Part shown: positions 9,308 through 18,390 of the stretch, piece after piece
Position numbering within the stretch: the first letter of the stretch is position 1
How the letters are laid out: each line of letters opens with the position of its first letter
DNA from: Taibaiella sp965229095
Lineage (GTDB): Bacteria > Bacteroidota > Bacteroidia > Chitinophagales > Chitinophagaceae
Assembly: GCA_965229095.1 (NCBI GenBank)
Contig: OZ245855.1
Span: 2,604,001-2,668,000, forward strand
DNA: 64,000 bases
Direction: 5' to 3'
The notes under the pieces: model-generated
What the model was told of the DNA's origin: nothing
Database searches by the model: none
What the model saw: only the letters and a program-made list of their open reading frames with translations
Translations under genes and position numbers: made by a program

Positions 9308-9341
9308 ATAAAAAGGGAGCGTAGCATGACACTACGCCCCC
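9308..9341 (-). terminator. Rho-independent terminator after LamG protein 1
   Basis: On the minus strand GGGGGCGTAG and CTACGCTCCC (9332-9341 with 9315-9324) form a 10-bp stem with one G-T pair and a 7-base loop, followed by TTTTTATTTT. It lies 28 bases past the stop codon of the 9369-13085 gene. The same stem-loop sequence recurs after the paralogue at 14664-14694. Confidence 0.85.
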
Positions 9342-9368
9342 GGATTACAACTACAAAAAGAAATAAGA

Positions 9369-12300
9369 TTAATGCTGCACTACGATCTTTCTCACGATCC
9401 TGCTACCTTCAGTGGTGATCACTTCTATAAAATAAATACCGGAAGGAAGGCCATTCAAGGTACAGATCACTTCGTTCTTACCTGCAGCTTTGATCTCGCG
9501 TACTACCTGGCCTGTACTGCCGGATAAGCTGACCATCGACATTTTCCCCTGCAACATTTTTATGGTAATATAATCCTGCGCCGGGTTAGGAAATACCTGT
9601 AATGTATTGCTCATCTGTTCTACCGCATCGATACCGGTTACCTGTTTCGTGGTAAAAGTAAGCGGACCGGCCCAGGCACTGCTGCCCAGTACTGCCGAAC
9701 AACTATCCTGCACATAAACATCATAAGCCGTATTGGCCTGCAGACCGACTATAGTATAATTGGGTGCGCTGATATTGCTTTGTACCGTTCCGTTACCATG
9801 AGTAAAGCCGGCAACACCATATTCCAGGTTGTGCAGGGCTGCTCCGCCGGTGATCCAGGAAATGGTAGCCCCGTTCGTTGTTACATTCTGCGTTACCAGG
9901 TTATAAGGCACATCACAAGCTACCGTAGAGAAGGTGAAAGGACCGGCCCAGGCACTGTTTGCCACAGATGAGTTGCAATTGACCCTTACATAAAAATCAT
10001 AAGCCGTATTGGCCGAAAGACCGGTGAAGGTACCCAGGGTATCGGCAAAGGACTGGATAATACCGATGTTCGGATCACCATAACCAGAGGGCCCCCAGCT
10101 TACTTCAAATCCCGATGCTGCAACGGCATTGTTATGCCAGCGCAATGCAATCTTAGCGGTGGTAATGCTGTCGGCATTTACATTATCCGGCATACCGCAG
10201 GGATCGGCCGTAGTAAAGGAGGTCAGCACCCAGGCACTTTGACTGGTGGTGCTGCAGGAATCTTTCAGATAAACATCATAAGTAGTAGCAGGCAGCAAAT
10301 TGGTAAAAGCATAGTTATTGGCTGTAAAGGCAACAGTAGTACCTGCGCCCAATGTAAAGCCTGCCGGGCCGTATTGCAGGATATGATTTCCTGCTGCCGA
10401 AACAAAAGATAAGGCGGCAGCGGCCGTATCGATACTTCCTACCGTGATGGTAATAGGAGCAGGACAAGCAACAGCACTGAAATCGGCGATCAGAAATTCT
10501 TTCACACCATAAGCACCTGCCTTTGAAATGCTGGTGGCCGTAATGTTGTTATCCGCCGCCAACTGTATCCAGGGGCTTGCCGCATTATTCCTCCTGTTGT
10601 ATATATGCAGGTTGGCCGGTGTGCTTACTGCCGCCGGGTAACTGCCGTAATGGTATTGCATGCGGTAAGTAGTGTTGTAGTTATTGGTCGTAAACACGCC
10701 ATAGTAACCTGCCGTACTTCCTATATCGGCAATGCCGTTGGTATAGTTAGGTACCTGGTTGACTTTGTAAATATGCACTCCTTTAATATTCCCGTTCACG
10801 CTGTCTACTTTCAAAGCACCATAGGCACCGTTGCCGGAGCTCAGGGACACATTGGCCCAGGTCGAAGGATAAATATAAACGCTGGTATCTCCTATCGCAG
10901 CACCCGAAACAATACGTTGCGGGCTATTGGTCAAGGTACCGTTGAAATAAGATGCTGTAGCGGTTGCATTGTTGGTCAGGATATTGCCCGAAGCTTCATC
11001 CATACGGTAATAAGCCATCAGCCCGGCTTCGCTGCCGTTCAGCTTATGACACATAGCCGCCCGTATCGCCGTATCGTTAAGCGTAGTGCTCCAGATGCGA
11101 AGCTCGTCCATGCTTCCTTTGAATTTGGGTCCGTAAGTTCCGGTACCATCCTGCCCGATACGCATCGGTAGCACGCCGTCCAGGCTCTTGCCCGAGTCGG
11201 CGGCAATATTGATAGGCGTACCGGCCTGCACACCGTTCAGGTAAGCGGTAAGATAGCCCTTGCGGTCTACTACCATGGCAATATGGTTCCATTGCGATGC
11301 ATTGGGCACATTGATATCATAATCCTTACGGGTACCGCCGGCAGGTTTAAAATTGAAACGCAGGTTATTGCCGCCGTTCCAGCACCAGAGAATACCTGTA
11401 TTCTGCCCGTTGTTCCAATCTTTGTTCCCGATAAAGGCAGGATCGCTTGAAGGGTTGTTGAATTTGATCCAGGTCTCCAACGTATAGCTTGCTGTAGCCA
11501 ATGCGCCGGAAAGAGAATCGCCAAGGTTAACATGCTCGTTTTGGGAAGTGCCCTGGAAGTTCATGGCATAGCCGCTTCCGTAGGCGCCGTAATCGGGTAA
11601 GGTAGTAAAGGCAAAAGGACCTGCCCAGGTGCTTGCACTGTTGATCGAAGCACAGGTATCCTGCACATAAAAGGTATAACCGGTATTGGGCAAAAGACTT
11701 GACACATTGTAAGATGCCGTTGCCAGATTGGTAACTGGCGTACCTGCCGTTGCAGGGTTAAAGGAGCCTGCGCCGTATTTTATATTCCAGCGGTTAGAGC
11801 CGCCGCTCGTCCAGGAAAGCGAAGCCGTTGCTGTAGTAATGTTTTGTGCATTCAGCACAGTAGGTACATTACAGGTTACCGGATTCATAAAATTCCCGAT
11901 GAGGAACTCGTTGCGCCTGGTAACGGCGGTCTTTGCAAAAGTATTGGCGGCTATATTCTTTGTAGTGCCAAAACCCGCCCAGGAAGAGTCGGCCGATTCC
12001 CTGTGGAACAGGTCAGTACCACCTTCATAAGTGATGGCATCCGGGAATCCCGTATAGTTATACGTCACATCATAAGCCGCCGTTGCATTTACCGCGAATA
12101 CGCCATAATAAGCAGCAGGCGTACCGGGATTGGGAATTCCGGCAACCGTGTTCGGCGCAGCATCGGTGCGGTACAAATGAATACCGCTCATAGCAGCTCC
12201 TATATTCTGCAACTGCACAGCACCTTGCGTTGCCGATCCCAGGTTCAGCGTCTCGGTACTGAAGCTGGCCGCATAAATATTGACTGATGTATCGCCTATG

Positions 12301-13085
12301 GCGGCGCCACTGGCTACGCGCGCGGGACTGTTTTGCAAGGTACCGGTATAAGCGGAAGCCGTAGCGGCAGTGCTGTTGGTTACTGCCGTTCCCGTGGTCT
12401 CGTCCATGCGGTAGTAAGCCATAAGTCCGCTTTCGGTACCACTTAATTTGTGGCACATATTGTCCCTCAGTTCCTGGGCGCTGCGTACGGTATTCCAGAT
12501 ACGCAGTTCATCTATGCTGCCTTTGAACTTGGAGCTGTAGGTACCGGTACCATCCTGGCCCAGCCTCATGGCCAGCACGCCATCCAGGCTTCTTGCCGAA
12601 TCAGCTATCGGGATCACACTGGTAGCACCTTGCACGCCATTCACATAAATGGTGATGCTACCGGCCGCATTGGCCGGACGGTTGATCACCGCTGCAATAT
12701 GGTTCCAGGCCGTAGTAAGCGTAGGCACGGTTACTACCGGGTCGAGCCTTGTTCCTCCCGCGGGTCTGAAATTGAGTTTAAGCTGCGTGCTGCTGCCCGA
12801 TACGATGGTCCAGGCAATACCGGTATTGCTACCGCTGTCCCAGTTCTTATTGGCGAGAAAAGCCGGGTCGCCGCCGTTGTTGACGGCTTTGATCCACATT
12901 TCAACCGTAAAGCTTGTCCTGCCAAGCGAATCGGACAACTGATCGCCAAAGCTTACATGCTCCGATGCTGCGGTGCCCGGAAAATAGAGCGCATTGCCCG
13001 AGCCCTGGGCCGCACTGCGGTAGGCCAGGCCCGAGAGCAATGCTACCGGTACCAGGGCCAATGCCTTTTTAAAAATTTGTTTCAT
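9369..13085 (-). CDS. Secreted LamG/fibronectin-III T9SS protein 1
   Basis: 1238 residues with signal peptide (to about residue 26, SAAQ). Architecture: LamG-like jelly-roll (about 32-215, SFTVEMWIKAV...GSIDELRIWNT), a beta-rich linker opening GDTSVNIYAAS, an FnIII domain near 402, a second LamG jelly-roll from about 505, another GDTSVYIYPS linker near 735, three further FnIII-like domains near 873, 962 and 1055, and a T9SS type A sorting domain from about 1162 (LQVFPNPAQDY). LamG jelly-rolls bind glycans or protein ligands. It follows the phosphatase-superfamily gene by 84 bases in the same direction, and the same pair recurs upstream, so it is likely a surface partner that holds substrate or enzyme. 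Its last 180 or so residues are almost identical to those of the paralogue at 14717-18343. Confidence 0.9.
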   Translation of the reverse strand: MKQIFKKALALVPVALLSGLAYRSAAQGSGNALYFPGTAASEHVSFGDQLSDSLGRTSFTVEMWIKAVNNGGDPAFLANKNWDSGSNTGIAWTIVSGSSTQLKLNFRPAGGTRLDPVVTVPTLTTAWNHIAAVINRPANAAGSITIYVNGVQGATSVIPIADSARSLDGVLAMRLGQDGTGTYSSKFKGSIDELRIWNTVRSAQELRDNMCHKLSGTESGLMAYYRMDETTGTAVTNSTAATASAYTGTLQNSPARVASGAAIGDTSVNIYAASFSTETLNLGSATQGAVQLQNIGAAMSGIHLYRTDAAPNTVAGIPNPGTPAAYYGVFAVNATAAYDVTYNYTGFPDAITYEGGTDLFHRESADSSWAGFGTTKNIAANTFAKTAVTRRNEFLIGNFMNPVTCNVPTVLNAQNITTATASLSWTSGGSNRWNIKYGAGSFNPATAGTPVTNLATASYNVSSLLPNTGYTFYVQDTCASINSASTWAGPFAFTTLPDYGAYGSGYAMNFQGTSQNEHVNLGDSLSGALATASYTLETWIKFNNPSSDPAFIGNKDWNNGQNTGILWCWNGGNNLRFNFKPAGGTRKDYDINVPNASQWNHIAMVVDRKGYLTAYLNGVQAGTPINIAADSGKSLDGVLPMRIGQDGTGTYGPKFKGSMDELRIWSTTLNDTAIRAAMCHKLNGSEAGLMAYYRMDEASGNILTNNATATASYFNGTLTNSPQRIVSGAAIGDTSVYIYPSTWANVSLSSGNGAYGALKVDSVNGNIKGVHIYKVNQVPNYTNGIADIGSTAGYYGVFTTNNYNTTYRMQYHYGSYPAAVSTPANLHIYNRRNNAASPWIQLAADNNITATSISKAGAYGVKEFLIADFSAVACPAPITITVGSIDTAAAALSFVSAAGNHILQYGPAGFTLGAGTTVAFTANNYAFTNLLPATTYDVYLKDSCSTTSQSAWVLTSFTTADPCGMPDNVNADSITTAKIALRWHNNAVAASGFEVSWGPSGYGDPNIGIIQSFADTLGTFTGLSANTAYDFYVRVNCNSSVANSAWAGPFTFSTVACDVPYNLVTQNVTTNGATISWITGGAALHNLEYGVAGFTHGNGTVQSNISAPNYTIVGLQANTAYDVYVQDSCSAVLGSSAWAGPLTFTTKQVTGIDAVEQMSNTLQVFPNPAQDYITIKMLQGKMSMVSLSGSTGQVVREIKAAGKNEVICTLNGLPSGIYFIEVITTEGSRIVRKIVVQH

Positions 13086-13118
13086 TGGTTTTATATTTTT
13101 AGGACAAACAAAGCCCGG

Positions 13119-13139
13119 GGCCGCACGCGGGGTGCGACC
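13119..13139 (-). other. Intercistronic hairpin between phosphatase 1 and LamG 1
   Basis: GGCCGCAC (13119-13126) pairs with GTGCGACC (13132-13139) with one mismatch around a GCGGG loop. There is no T-run on the leftward transcript, so it looks more like a processing or stability element than a terminator. The second module has a hairpin in the equivalent place (18359-18381). Confidence 0.45.
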
Positions 13140-13169
13140 AAAAGCTTTTTTAAAACGTTTAGAAAAAGG

Positions 13170-14441
13170 TTATGGGATCAGTACGACTTGTTTTACAGCC
13201 TGCTTACCTCCGGCGGTTACCCGGATAAAATAATTGCCTGCAGGAAGGGCCGACATATCGATGTTCAGCTTATTCCGGCTGGCCATTTTTGCGTGTTTCT
13301 CGTCCAGCACGACACGTCCCTGCACATTGATCACCGCATAAGAAACCACAGCAGACAGTTCCGTTTCCATCCAAAGGGAAACCAGGCCTGTAGCGGGGTT
13401 GGGAAATAGTTTGATGCCTATTTCGTCTTTTCCCCTGTTCGCAATAGCCGTAGGCGTATCTACAGGAGGATCAACGTCTGTCGTTTTAATAGAATCCAGC
13501 CAGGACTTACCATCGAGGTTCCATTCGACAAGCTTGGCTGCAAACTGGGCGCTGTCCAGTTTTTCGTACAGCAAATGATGCAATGCCGTTACCGCAATAT
13601 CCGCCTGCACCGGCGCTTTCTTTACCAAAGCAGGATTAACGGGGTTGCCGGTCATCACATAGCTGCCGGGATCCTGTACGCCGGTTATTTCGCGCTGGGT
13701 CACATTCTTCCCACTGCCGATCCACCATATTTTACGTTCTGCATCCGAGTTGCCGCCATGGGAAGTACCGGTACCACCGTGGTCCGTGATCAGCAGCACA
13801 AGCCAGTTCTCGTTGGCATAGTTAGGACGGGCCTGTAGGGCTTCCATTACTTTACCGATACAGCTATCTACGGCATGTATGGTTTGCATATAGATAGGAT
13901 TGGAAGGACTGAAGCCCGAACCGTGTCCTGCACCATCGGGCATGTCCCAGTGTGTATCGATTACATCCACATTGGGATTCTGTAATTGTATCTTTACGGC
14001 ATTGGTCATGGCTGCATAATCTGCAAGCCTTATTATTTTCTGGTTGTATCCGTCGTTATAAACCTGTGAACTCAAGGGTGCCCAATCGTTAACTTGTACT
14101 GCATTCAGGTTGGGCAGCAGCTCTTTGGCACGTTTGGGGTAAAAAGGATAATTATCATAATGACTGCCGGCGAAGCTATTGTCGGTCACGCCATGTTTCT
14201 GATGCCATACACCGTTGAAGATCGTAGACCAGGAAGGACCCGACACGGTGATGCCCAGGTGCCAGGCCTCGAAAGTAGAGAAACCGGAAGCGATAAGCGC
14301 ATCGATATTGGGCACATCGCCTTGCTGCAAGGCATCGGACCTTACCCCGTCGATACCGATGATGAGGACCTTACGGTTTTGTGAGGCAAATGTGGTGGCC
14401 ATAGCGATTAATGTAGCCACGGAGAGCATAATTTTTTTCAT
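13170..14441 (-). CDS. Secreted alkaline-phosphatase-superfamily phosphodiesterase-like enzyme 1 (T9SS)
   Basis: 423 residues: signal peptide 1-20, catalytic domain to about 320, T9SS sorting domain from about 344 (IKLFPNPATG). Metal ligands of the superfamily are visible: Asp31 in IIGIDGVRSDAL, Asp/His in DMPDGAGHGSGF, Asp-His in ITDHGGTGTSHGG. By alignment with nucleotide pyrophosphatase/phosphodiesterases the nucleophile should be Ser67 in TVSGPSWS, rather than the usual Thr. The enzyme would act outside the cell on a phosphodiester or phosphonate monoester. It heads a two-gene unit with LamG protein 1 and sits in a locus with phosphonate genes, so release of 2-aminoethylphosphonate from a lipid or glycan is a reasonable guess, not shown. 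Close paralogue at 18391-19674. Confidence 0.88.
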   Translation of the reverse strand: MKKIMLSVATLIAMATTFASQNRKVLIIGIDGVRSDALQQGDVPNIDALIASGFSTFEAWHLGITVSGPSWSTIFNGVWHQKHGVTDNSFAGSHYDNYPFYPKRAKELLPNLNAVQVNDWAPLSSQVYNDGYNQKIIRLADYAAMTNAVKIQLQNPNVDVIDTHWDMPDGAGHGSGFSPSNPIYMQTIHAVDSCIGKVMEALQARPNYANENWLVLLITDHGGTGTSHGGNSDAERKIWWIGSGKNVTQREITGVQDPGSYVMTGNPVNPALVKKAPVQADIAVTALHHLLYEKLDSAQFAAKLVEWNLDGKSWLDSIKTTDVDPPVDTPTAIANRGKDEIGIKLFPNPATGLVSLWMETELSAVVSYAVINVQGRVVLDEKHAKMASRNKLNIDMSALPAGNYFIRVTAGGKQAVKQVVLIP

Positions 14442-14595
14442 CTTATTGATTTTTGTTCGTGAATAGTGTGCTTATTATTATTGAAATGTTACCCATCGTT
14501 CTTAAAGCCTGTCTTATTTTCCCGGCGATCTTTTTATATGCTCTACACCGAAATAGCCTGACCCTAACTGCCTGCTGCTGTTCTTTTTCACGCTA

Positions 14596-14645
14596 CAAAG
14601 TTGCTGAACAAATGTTTATTAATGCTAAACTTTGGTTTACTAAAT
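14596..14645 (-). promoter_or_regulatory. Operator-like motifs upstream of phosphatase 1
   Basis: TGTTTATTAAT (14613-14623) and TTTACTAAAT (14636-14645) repeat the pattern found ahead of the FAD gene and the TonB gene. CAACTTTG on the minus strand (14596-14603) is one base away from the TAnnTTTG consensus. If it is the -7 box, the leader is about 150 bases long. Confidence 0.45.
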
Positions 14646-14663
14646 TGTTAATTACTGGTCATG

Positions 14664-14694
14664 AAAAAGGAGCGCAGCATGACACTACGCTCCT
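14664..14694 (-). terminator. Rho-independent terminator after LamG protein 2
   Basis: AGGAGCGCAG (14668-14677) pairs with CTACGCTCCT (14685-14694) around CATGACA, followed on the minus strand by TTTTT. The loop and half the stem are identical to the terminator at 9308-9341, showing that the duplicated module included its terminator. Confidence 0.85.
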
Positions 14695-14716
14695 GCATTT
14701 AAAACAACGAGCTACT

Positions 14717-17700
14717 TTAATGTTTTACTACCATTTTCCGTACCAGTCTGTTACCATCGGTCGTGATCACTTCTATAAAATAAATACCGGAGGGAAGACC
14801 ATTCAACGTACAAATCACCTCGTTTTTACCTGCAGCTTTAATTTCACGTACTACCTGTCCCGTGCTGCCGGTTAAGCTGACCATCGACATGTTACCCTGC
14901 AACATTTTTATGGTAATATAATCCTGCGCCGGGTTGGGAAATACCTGTAATGTATTGTTCACCTGTTCCACTGCACCGATACCGGTTACCTGTTTTGTGG
15001 TAAAAGTAAGCGGACCGACCCAGGCACTGCTTCCCAGTACTGCCGAACAGCTATCCTGTACATATACATCGTAAGCAGTATTGGCCTGCAGACCAACTAT
15101 AGTATAATTGGGTGCGCTGATGTTGCTTTGTACCGTTCCGTTACCATGAGTAAAGCCGGCAACACCATATTCCAGGTTGTGCAGGGCTGCTCCACCTGTG
15201 ATCCAGGAGATCGTGGCCCCGTTCGCCGTTACATTCTGCGCAACCAGGTTATAAGGCACATCACAGGCTACCGTAGAGAAGCTAAAAGGACCCGCCCAGG
15301 CGCTATGCGCCACAGAGGAGTTGCAATTAGCACGGATATAAAAATCATAAGCTGTATTGACCGTCATACCAGTCAAGTCAAACCTCTTTTCCGTTACCGT
15401 GGACAATATGCCGATATTGGGATCTCCAAAACCCTGCAAGCCCCAACTGATCGTGTAATCCTGCGTTACAAGACCATTATCATCCCACTTTACAATGATC
15501 CGGCTTGTGGTAATGCTATCGGCATATACACTTGACGGAACCGGGCAGGGGTCTAAAGTAGTGAACAGGAAAGGTCCGACCCAGGCGCTGTTATTCGTAG
15601 CAGCGCAGGAATCTTTCAAATAGAATTCGTAGGTATGCGCAGGCAAAAGCCCCGTCAATTGCAGGTTGCTCATATTGGTATTGGCAGCAGTACCGGTACC
15701 CAATGTGAAATTGGCATTACCATATTCCAATACATGGGCGGCGGCTGAAGAGGTCCAGCTCACCTGGGCATTACCGGTGTCCACGTTATCGACCGACACC
15801 ATAGCCGGAGCAGAGCAGCTTACAGTACTAAAATCGGCCAGCAGGTATTGGCGTGTGCCCAATGCCTGTTTGCGTTGGATCGTATGATTGGTCGTATTGT
15901 TAATAGCCGGCGTTTGTGTCCAGGGCGTTGCCGCATTATCTTTCCTGTTGTACACATGCAGTCCGGAGTTGTTGGCTACTGCAGCAGGGTAGCCGGTATA
16001 GTCATACTTGATCTTGTAATCGGCGGCATTGTAATCGCCCACGGCAAATACACCAAAATATTGATCGGTATTACCCGCATCCTGTATACCGGCATTGTAG
16101 TTGGGACGGCTGTTAACCCGGTACACATGCATCCCTTTAACGTTAGCCGCTACGCTATCTACCGTAAAGGCACCTATAGCATTGCTTCCCAAAGAAAGCA
16201 TATTGCCGTTCCATACCTGCGGATAAATATAGATACTGGTATCGCCTATAGCAGCACCGGAAATGCGCCAGCGAGCCTGATTCACCGTGTTGAAGAGCGC
16301 AGTGCCCGCAATATCGGCAGCCACATTGGCATAACCTTCGTTGAGCGGCAGGTAGTTGACCAGGCCGGTTTCATTGCCCTGCAGCTTACGGCACATATTT
16401 TCCCTTAATTGCGCTTCTGTTCTTGCTACCTTCCATACCCGTACTTCGTCCAGCACACCCTGGAAGTATTCGCTGATATCGCCCGACCAACCCAGCCTCA
16501 GCTTATTGTTGGCCATGGCATTGCCCATAGCAAAGCGGTTAGGCGCTGCAATACCATTTACATAGATCGTGATCGTATCCTGCGAACGCACCATCGCTAC
16601 GTGGCTCCATTTATCTTTTTCGATAAAGGTGTTCGAGTTTTTCCATCCTCCCCAGTAAAAGCCTACGGAACCATTACCACCGGAGCCGGCAGTAGTAGCA
16701 TACAAGGCAGGTACGTAATTACCATTGGTCATGATACAGGTCGACCCGGTTATCTTGGCGGGATTGATCCATGCCTCCCAGGTAAAATCGCCGGTGTCGA
16801 TACCGTGATTGACAGCGGCCGTGCTCAATATGCTTTCGCTGCCATTAAAGTAAATGCCGGTACCCGCGCCCATCGACAGATCGGGACCGGTGGTGAAGGT
16901 AAATGGCCCGGCCCAGGGACTGGCGCTACCCGCTGTAGTACAGGTATCCCGTACATAGAAGCTATAGGTGGTTGCCGCGCTCAAATTGGTAAGGCTGTAG
17001 CTTGCTGTGGTAAGGCCATTCACGATGGTACCCGCAGCAGGCAGGAACGTAGTATCTGCTCCCCAGGAAAGGTTCCAGGTATTGGAACCGCCGGTTGTCC
17101 AGCCCAGCGTTGCTGCTGTAGTGGTAATATTCTGCACATTCAAAGCCGTAGGCTGGGTACAAACCACTGTCGTAACGAAGTTGCCAATGATCATTTCTTT
17201 CCTGCCTGGTGTATTGCCAAGCTGGAAAACATGGGTAGCCTGGGTATTGGTCGCTGTAGAAAGCCCCCAGGGCGCATCTGCCGCTTGTCTTGTGTACAAA
17301 TTAATACCCGACGCAAAACTAATCGCAGCGGGGAACCCGGAATAAGCATACTGTACATCATAGCTGCTGCCTGTCGTATTTAAAGCGGTATCGGCTGTAA
17401 AAATGCCATAATACACGTTATTAGTACCCGCATTGGGAATACCCGTTGTGGTATTGGGTGTATTGTCCACGCGGTATATCTGTACACCTGGCGAAGTATT
17501 GGAGATATTGCTCAAGGTTATATTGCCGTTAGCAATAGAACTTAAGCTTAATATCTGGGTACCATAATTGGTTGTGTAAAGCGACAAGGCAGTATCACCA
17601 AGAGGCGCGCCGGAACTGACCCATGCAGGCGTATTGGTGGCCGGGAAAGTAACCGTTCCGCCGCCGGATGTTACAGCATTGGACAAGGTAGTTCCCGTCG

Positions 17701-18343
17701 CTTCATCCAACCGGTAGTACACTTTCAAACCGGTTTCGTTACCATTCAGCTTCTGACACATATTCGCTCTCAATTCCGTTTCGGTCCTGGCTACAGTCCA
17801 TACCCTTACTTCATCCAGATTGCCCTGGAACGATTCCGAGCCGTCGCCGCTATACCCCAGCCGCATTGGTGCATTGGCCATAGCCGCTGTTGCATTGATG
17901 GTATAGGTATTGGGCGCCAGCACGCCGTTCACATAGAAAGAAAGCGTAGTACCATTGCGTACAATAGCCACGTGGTACCATTTATTAGCGGCCAGCTTCA
18001 CCCCGGAATTTTTCCAGGCAGTACCGCCGATGCCGCTCCAATAAATTCCTAAAGTGCCGAAACCATTGGCCGGGGCCGTACCACCGGTAGAAGCATACAG
18101 CGCCGGTGAATAATTGCCATTGGCCATGAAGCCTGTCCCTGTGCCCGAAGTATTATTGGCTGCTACGGAGGGCTTGATCCAGGCTTCCCAGGTAAAGTTA
18201 CCCGTACCTATATTGTGTGTTACCGAAGCCGATTGCAGGGACTGCCCGCTAAAGCTCAACGCTGTACCGGCGCCCTGGGCAAAAGATCGCCCCGACTGTA
18301 CTGCCAGCAGGAGTACAGGCAAAAATAAAAATAGCCTTTTCAT
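14717..18343 (-). CDS. Secreted LamG/fibronectin-III T9SS protein 2
   Basis: 1208 residues with signal peptide (to about residue 22, SFAQ). Same order as LamG protein 1: LamG jelly-roll (about 30-210, FTWEAWIKPSV...), linker GDTALSLYTTNYG, FnIII near 394, second LamG from about 494, linker GDTSIYIYP near 701, FnIII-like domains near 841, 933 and 1026, T9SS sorting domain from about 1131 (LQVFPNPAQDY). The N-terminal two thirds differ clearly from the paralogue while the last FnIII plus sorting domain are nearly identical in protein and DNA, which suggests recent duplication with divergence or gene conversion. It is the third gene of a probable TonB receptor-phosphatase-LamG operon, 47 bases after the phosphatase. 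Confidence 0.9.
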   Translation of the reverse strand: MKRLFLFLPVLLLAVQSGRSFAQGAGTALSFSGQSLQSASVTHNIGTGNFTWEAWIKPSVAANNTSGTGTGFMANGNYSPALYASTGGTAPANGFGTLGIYWSGIGGTAWKNSGVKLAANKWYHVAIVRNGTTLSFYVNGVLAPNTYTINATAAMANAPMRLGYSGDGSESFQGNLDEVRVWTVARTETELRANMCQKLNGNETGLKVYYRLDEATGTTLSNAVTSGGGTVTFPATNTPAWVSSGAPLGDTALSLYTTNYGTQILSLSSIANGNITLSNISNTSPGVQIYRVDNTPNTTTGIPNAGTNNVYYGIFTADTALNTTGSSYDVQYAYSGFPAAISFASGINLYTRQAADAPWGLSTATNTQATHVFQLGNTPGRKEMIIGNFVTTVVCTQPTALNVQNITTTAATLGWTTGGSNTWNLSWGADTTFLPAAGTIVNGLTTASYSLTNLSAATTYSFYVRDTCTTAGSASPWAGPFTFTTGPDLSMGAGTGIYFNGSESILSTAAVNHGIDTGDFTWEAWINPAKITGSTCIMTNGNYVPALYATTAGSGGNGSVGFYWGGWKNSNTFIEKDKWSHVAMVRSQDTITIYVNGIAAPNRFAMGNAMANNKLRLGWSGDISEYFQGVLDEVRVWKVARTEAQLRENMCRKLQGNETGLVNYLPLNEGYANVAADIAGTALFNTVNQARWRISGAAIGDTSIYIYPQVWNGNMLSLGSNAIGAFTVDSVAANVKGMHVYRVNSRPNYNAGIQDAGNTDQYFGVFAVGDYNAADYKIKYDYTGYPAAVANNSGLHVYNRKDNAATPWTQTPAINNTTNHTIQRKQALGTRQYLLADFSTVSCSAPAMVSVDNVDTGNAQVSWTSSAAAHVLEYGNANFTLGTGTAANTNMSNLQLTGLLPAHTYEFYLKDSCAATNNSAWVGPFLFTTLDPCPVPSSVYADSITTSRIIVKWDDNGLVTQDYTISWGLQGFGDPNIGILSTVTEKRFDLTGMTVNTAYDFYIRANCNSSVAHSAWAGPFSFSTVACDVPYNLVAQNVTANGATISWITGGAALHNLEYGVAGFTHGNGTVQSNISAPNYTIVGLQANTAYDVYVQDSCSAVLGSSAWVGPLTFTTKQVTGIGAVEQVNNTLQVFPNPAQDYITIKMLQGNMSMVSLTGSTGQVVREIKAAGKNEVICTLNGLPSGIYFIEVITTDGNRLVRKMVVKH

Positions 18344-18358
18344 ATGTATTGCAATTAT

Positions 18359-18381
18359 AAGGGGGCTGGTCAGGCCCCCTT
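18359..18381 (-). other. Intercistronic hairpin between phosphatase 2 and LamG 2
   Basis: AAGGGGGC (18359-18366) and GCCCCCTT (18374-18381) make a perfect 8-bp GC-rich stem with a 7-base loop. The LamG 2 start codon lies 15 bases further on. Without a T-run it may act as a partial terminator or 3' stabiliser that sets the ratio of phosphatase to LamG protein. Confidence 0.55.
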
Positions 18382-18390
18382 TATGTTGGT

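Noticed and set aside
12450..13409. 319-codon plus-strand frame opposite LamG protein 1
   Set aside because: It lies antisense to a protein with clear LamG domains and signal peptide, and its translation is rich in Arg, His and Ser without recognisable domain; it is a shadow frame.
14453..14875. 140-codon plus-strand frame upstream of phosphatase 1
   Set aside because: It runs through the promoter, a terminator and into the antisense of LamG protein 2; composition is not protein-like.
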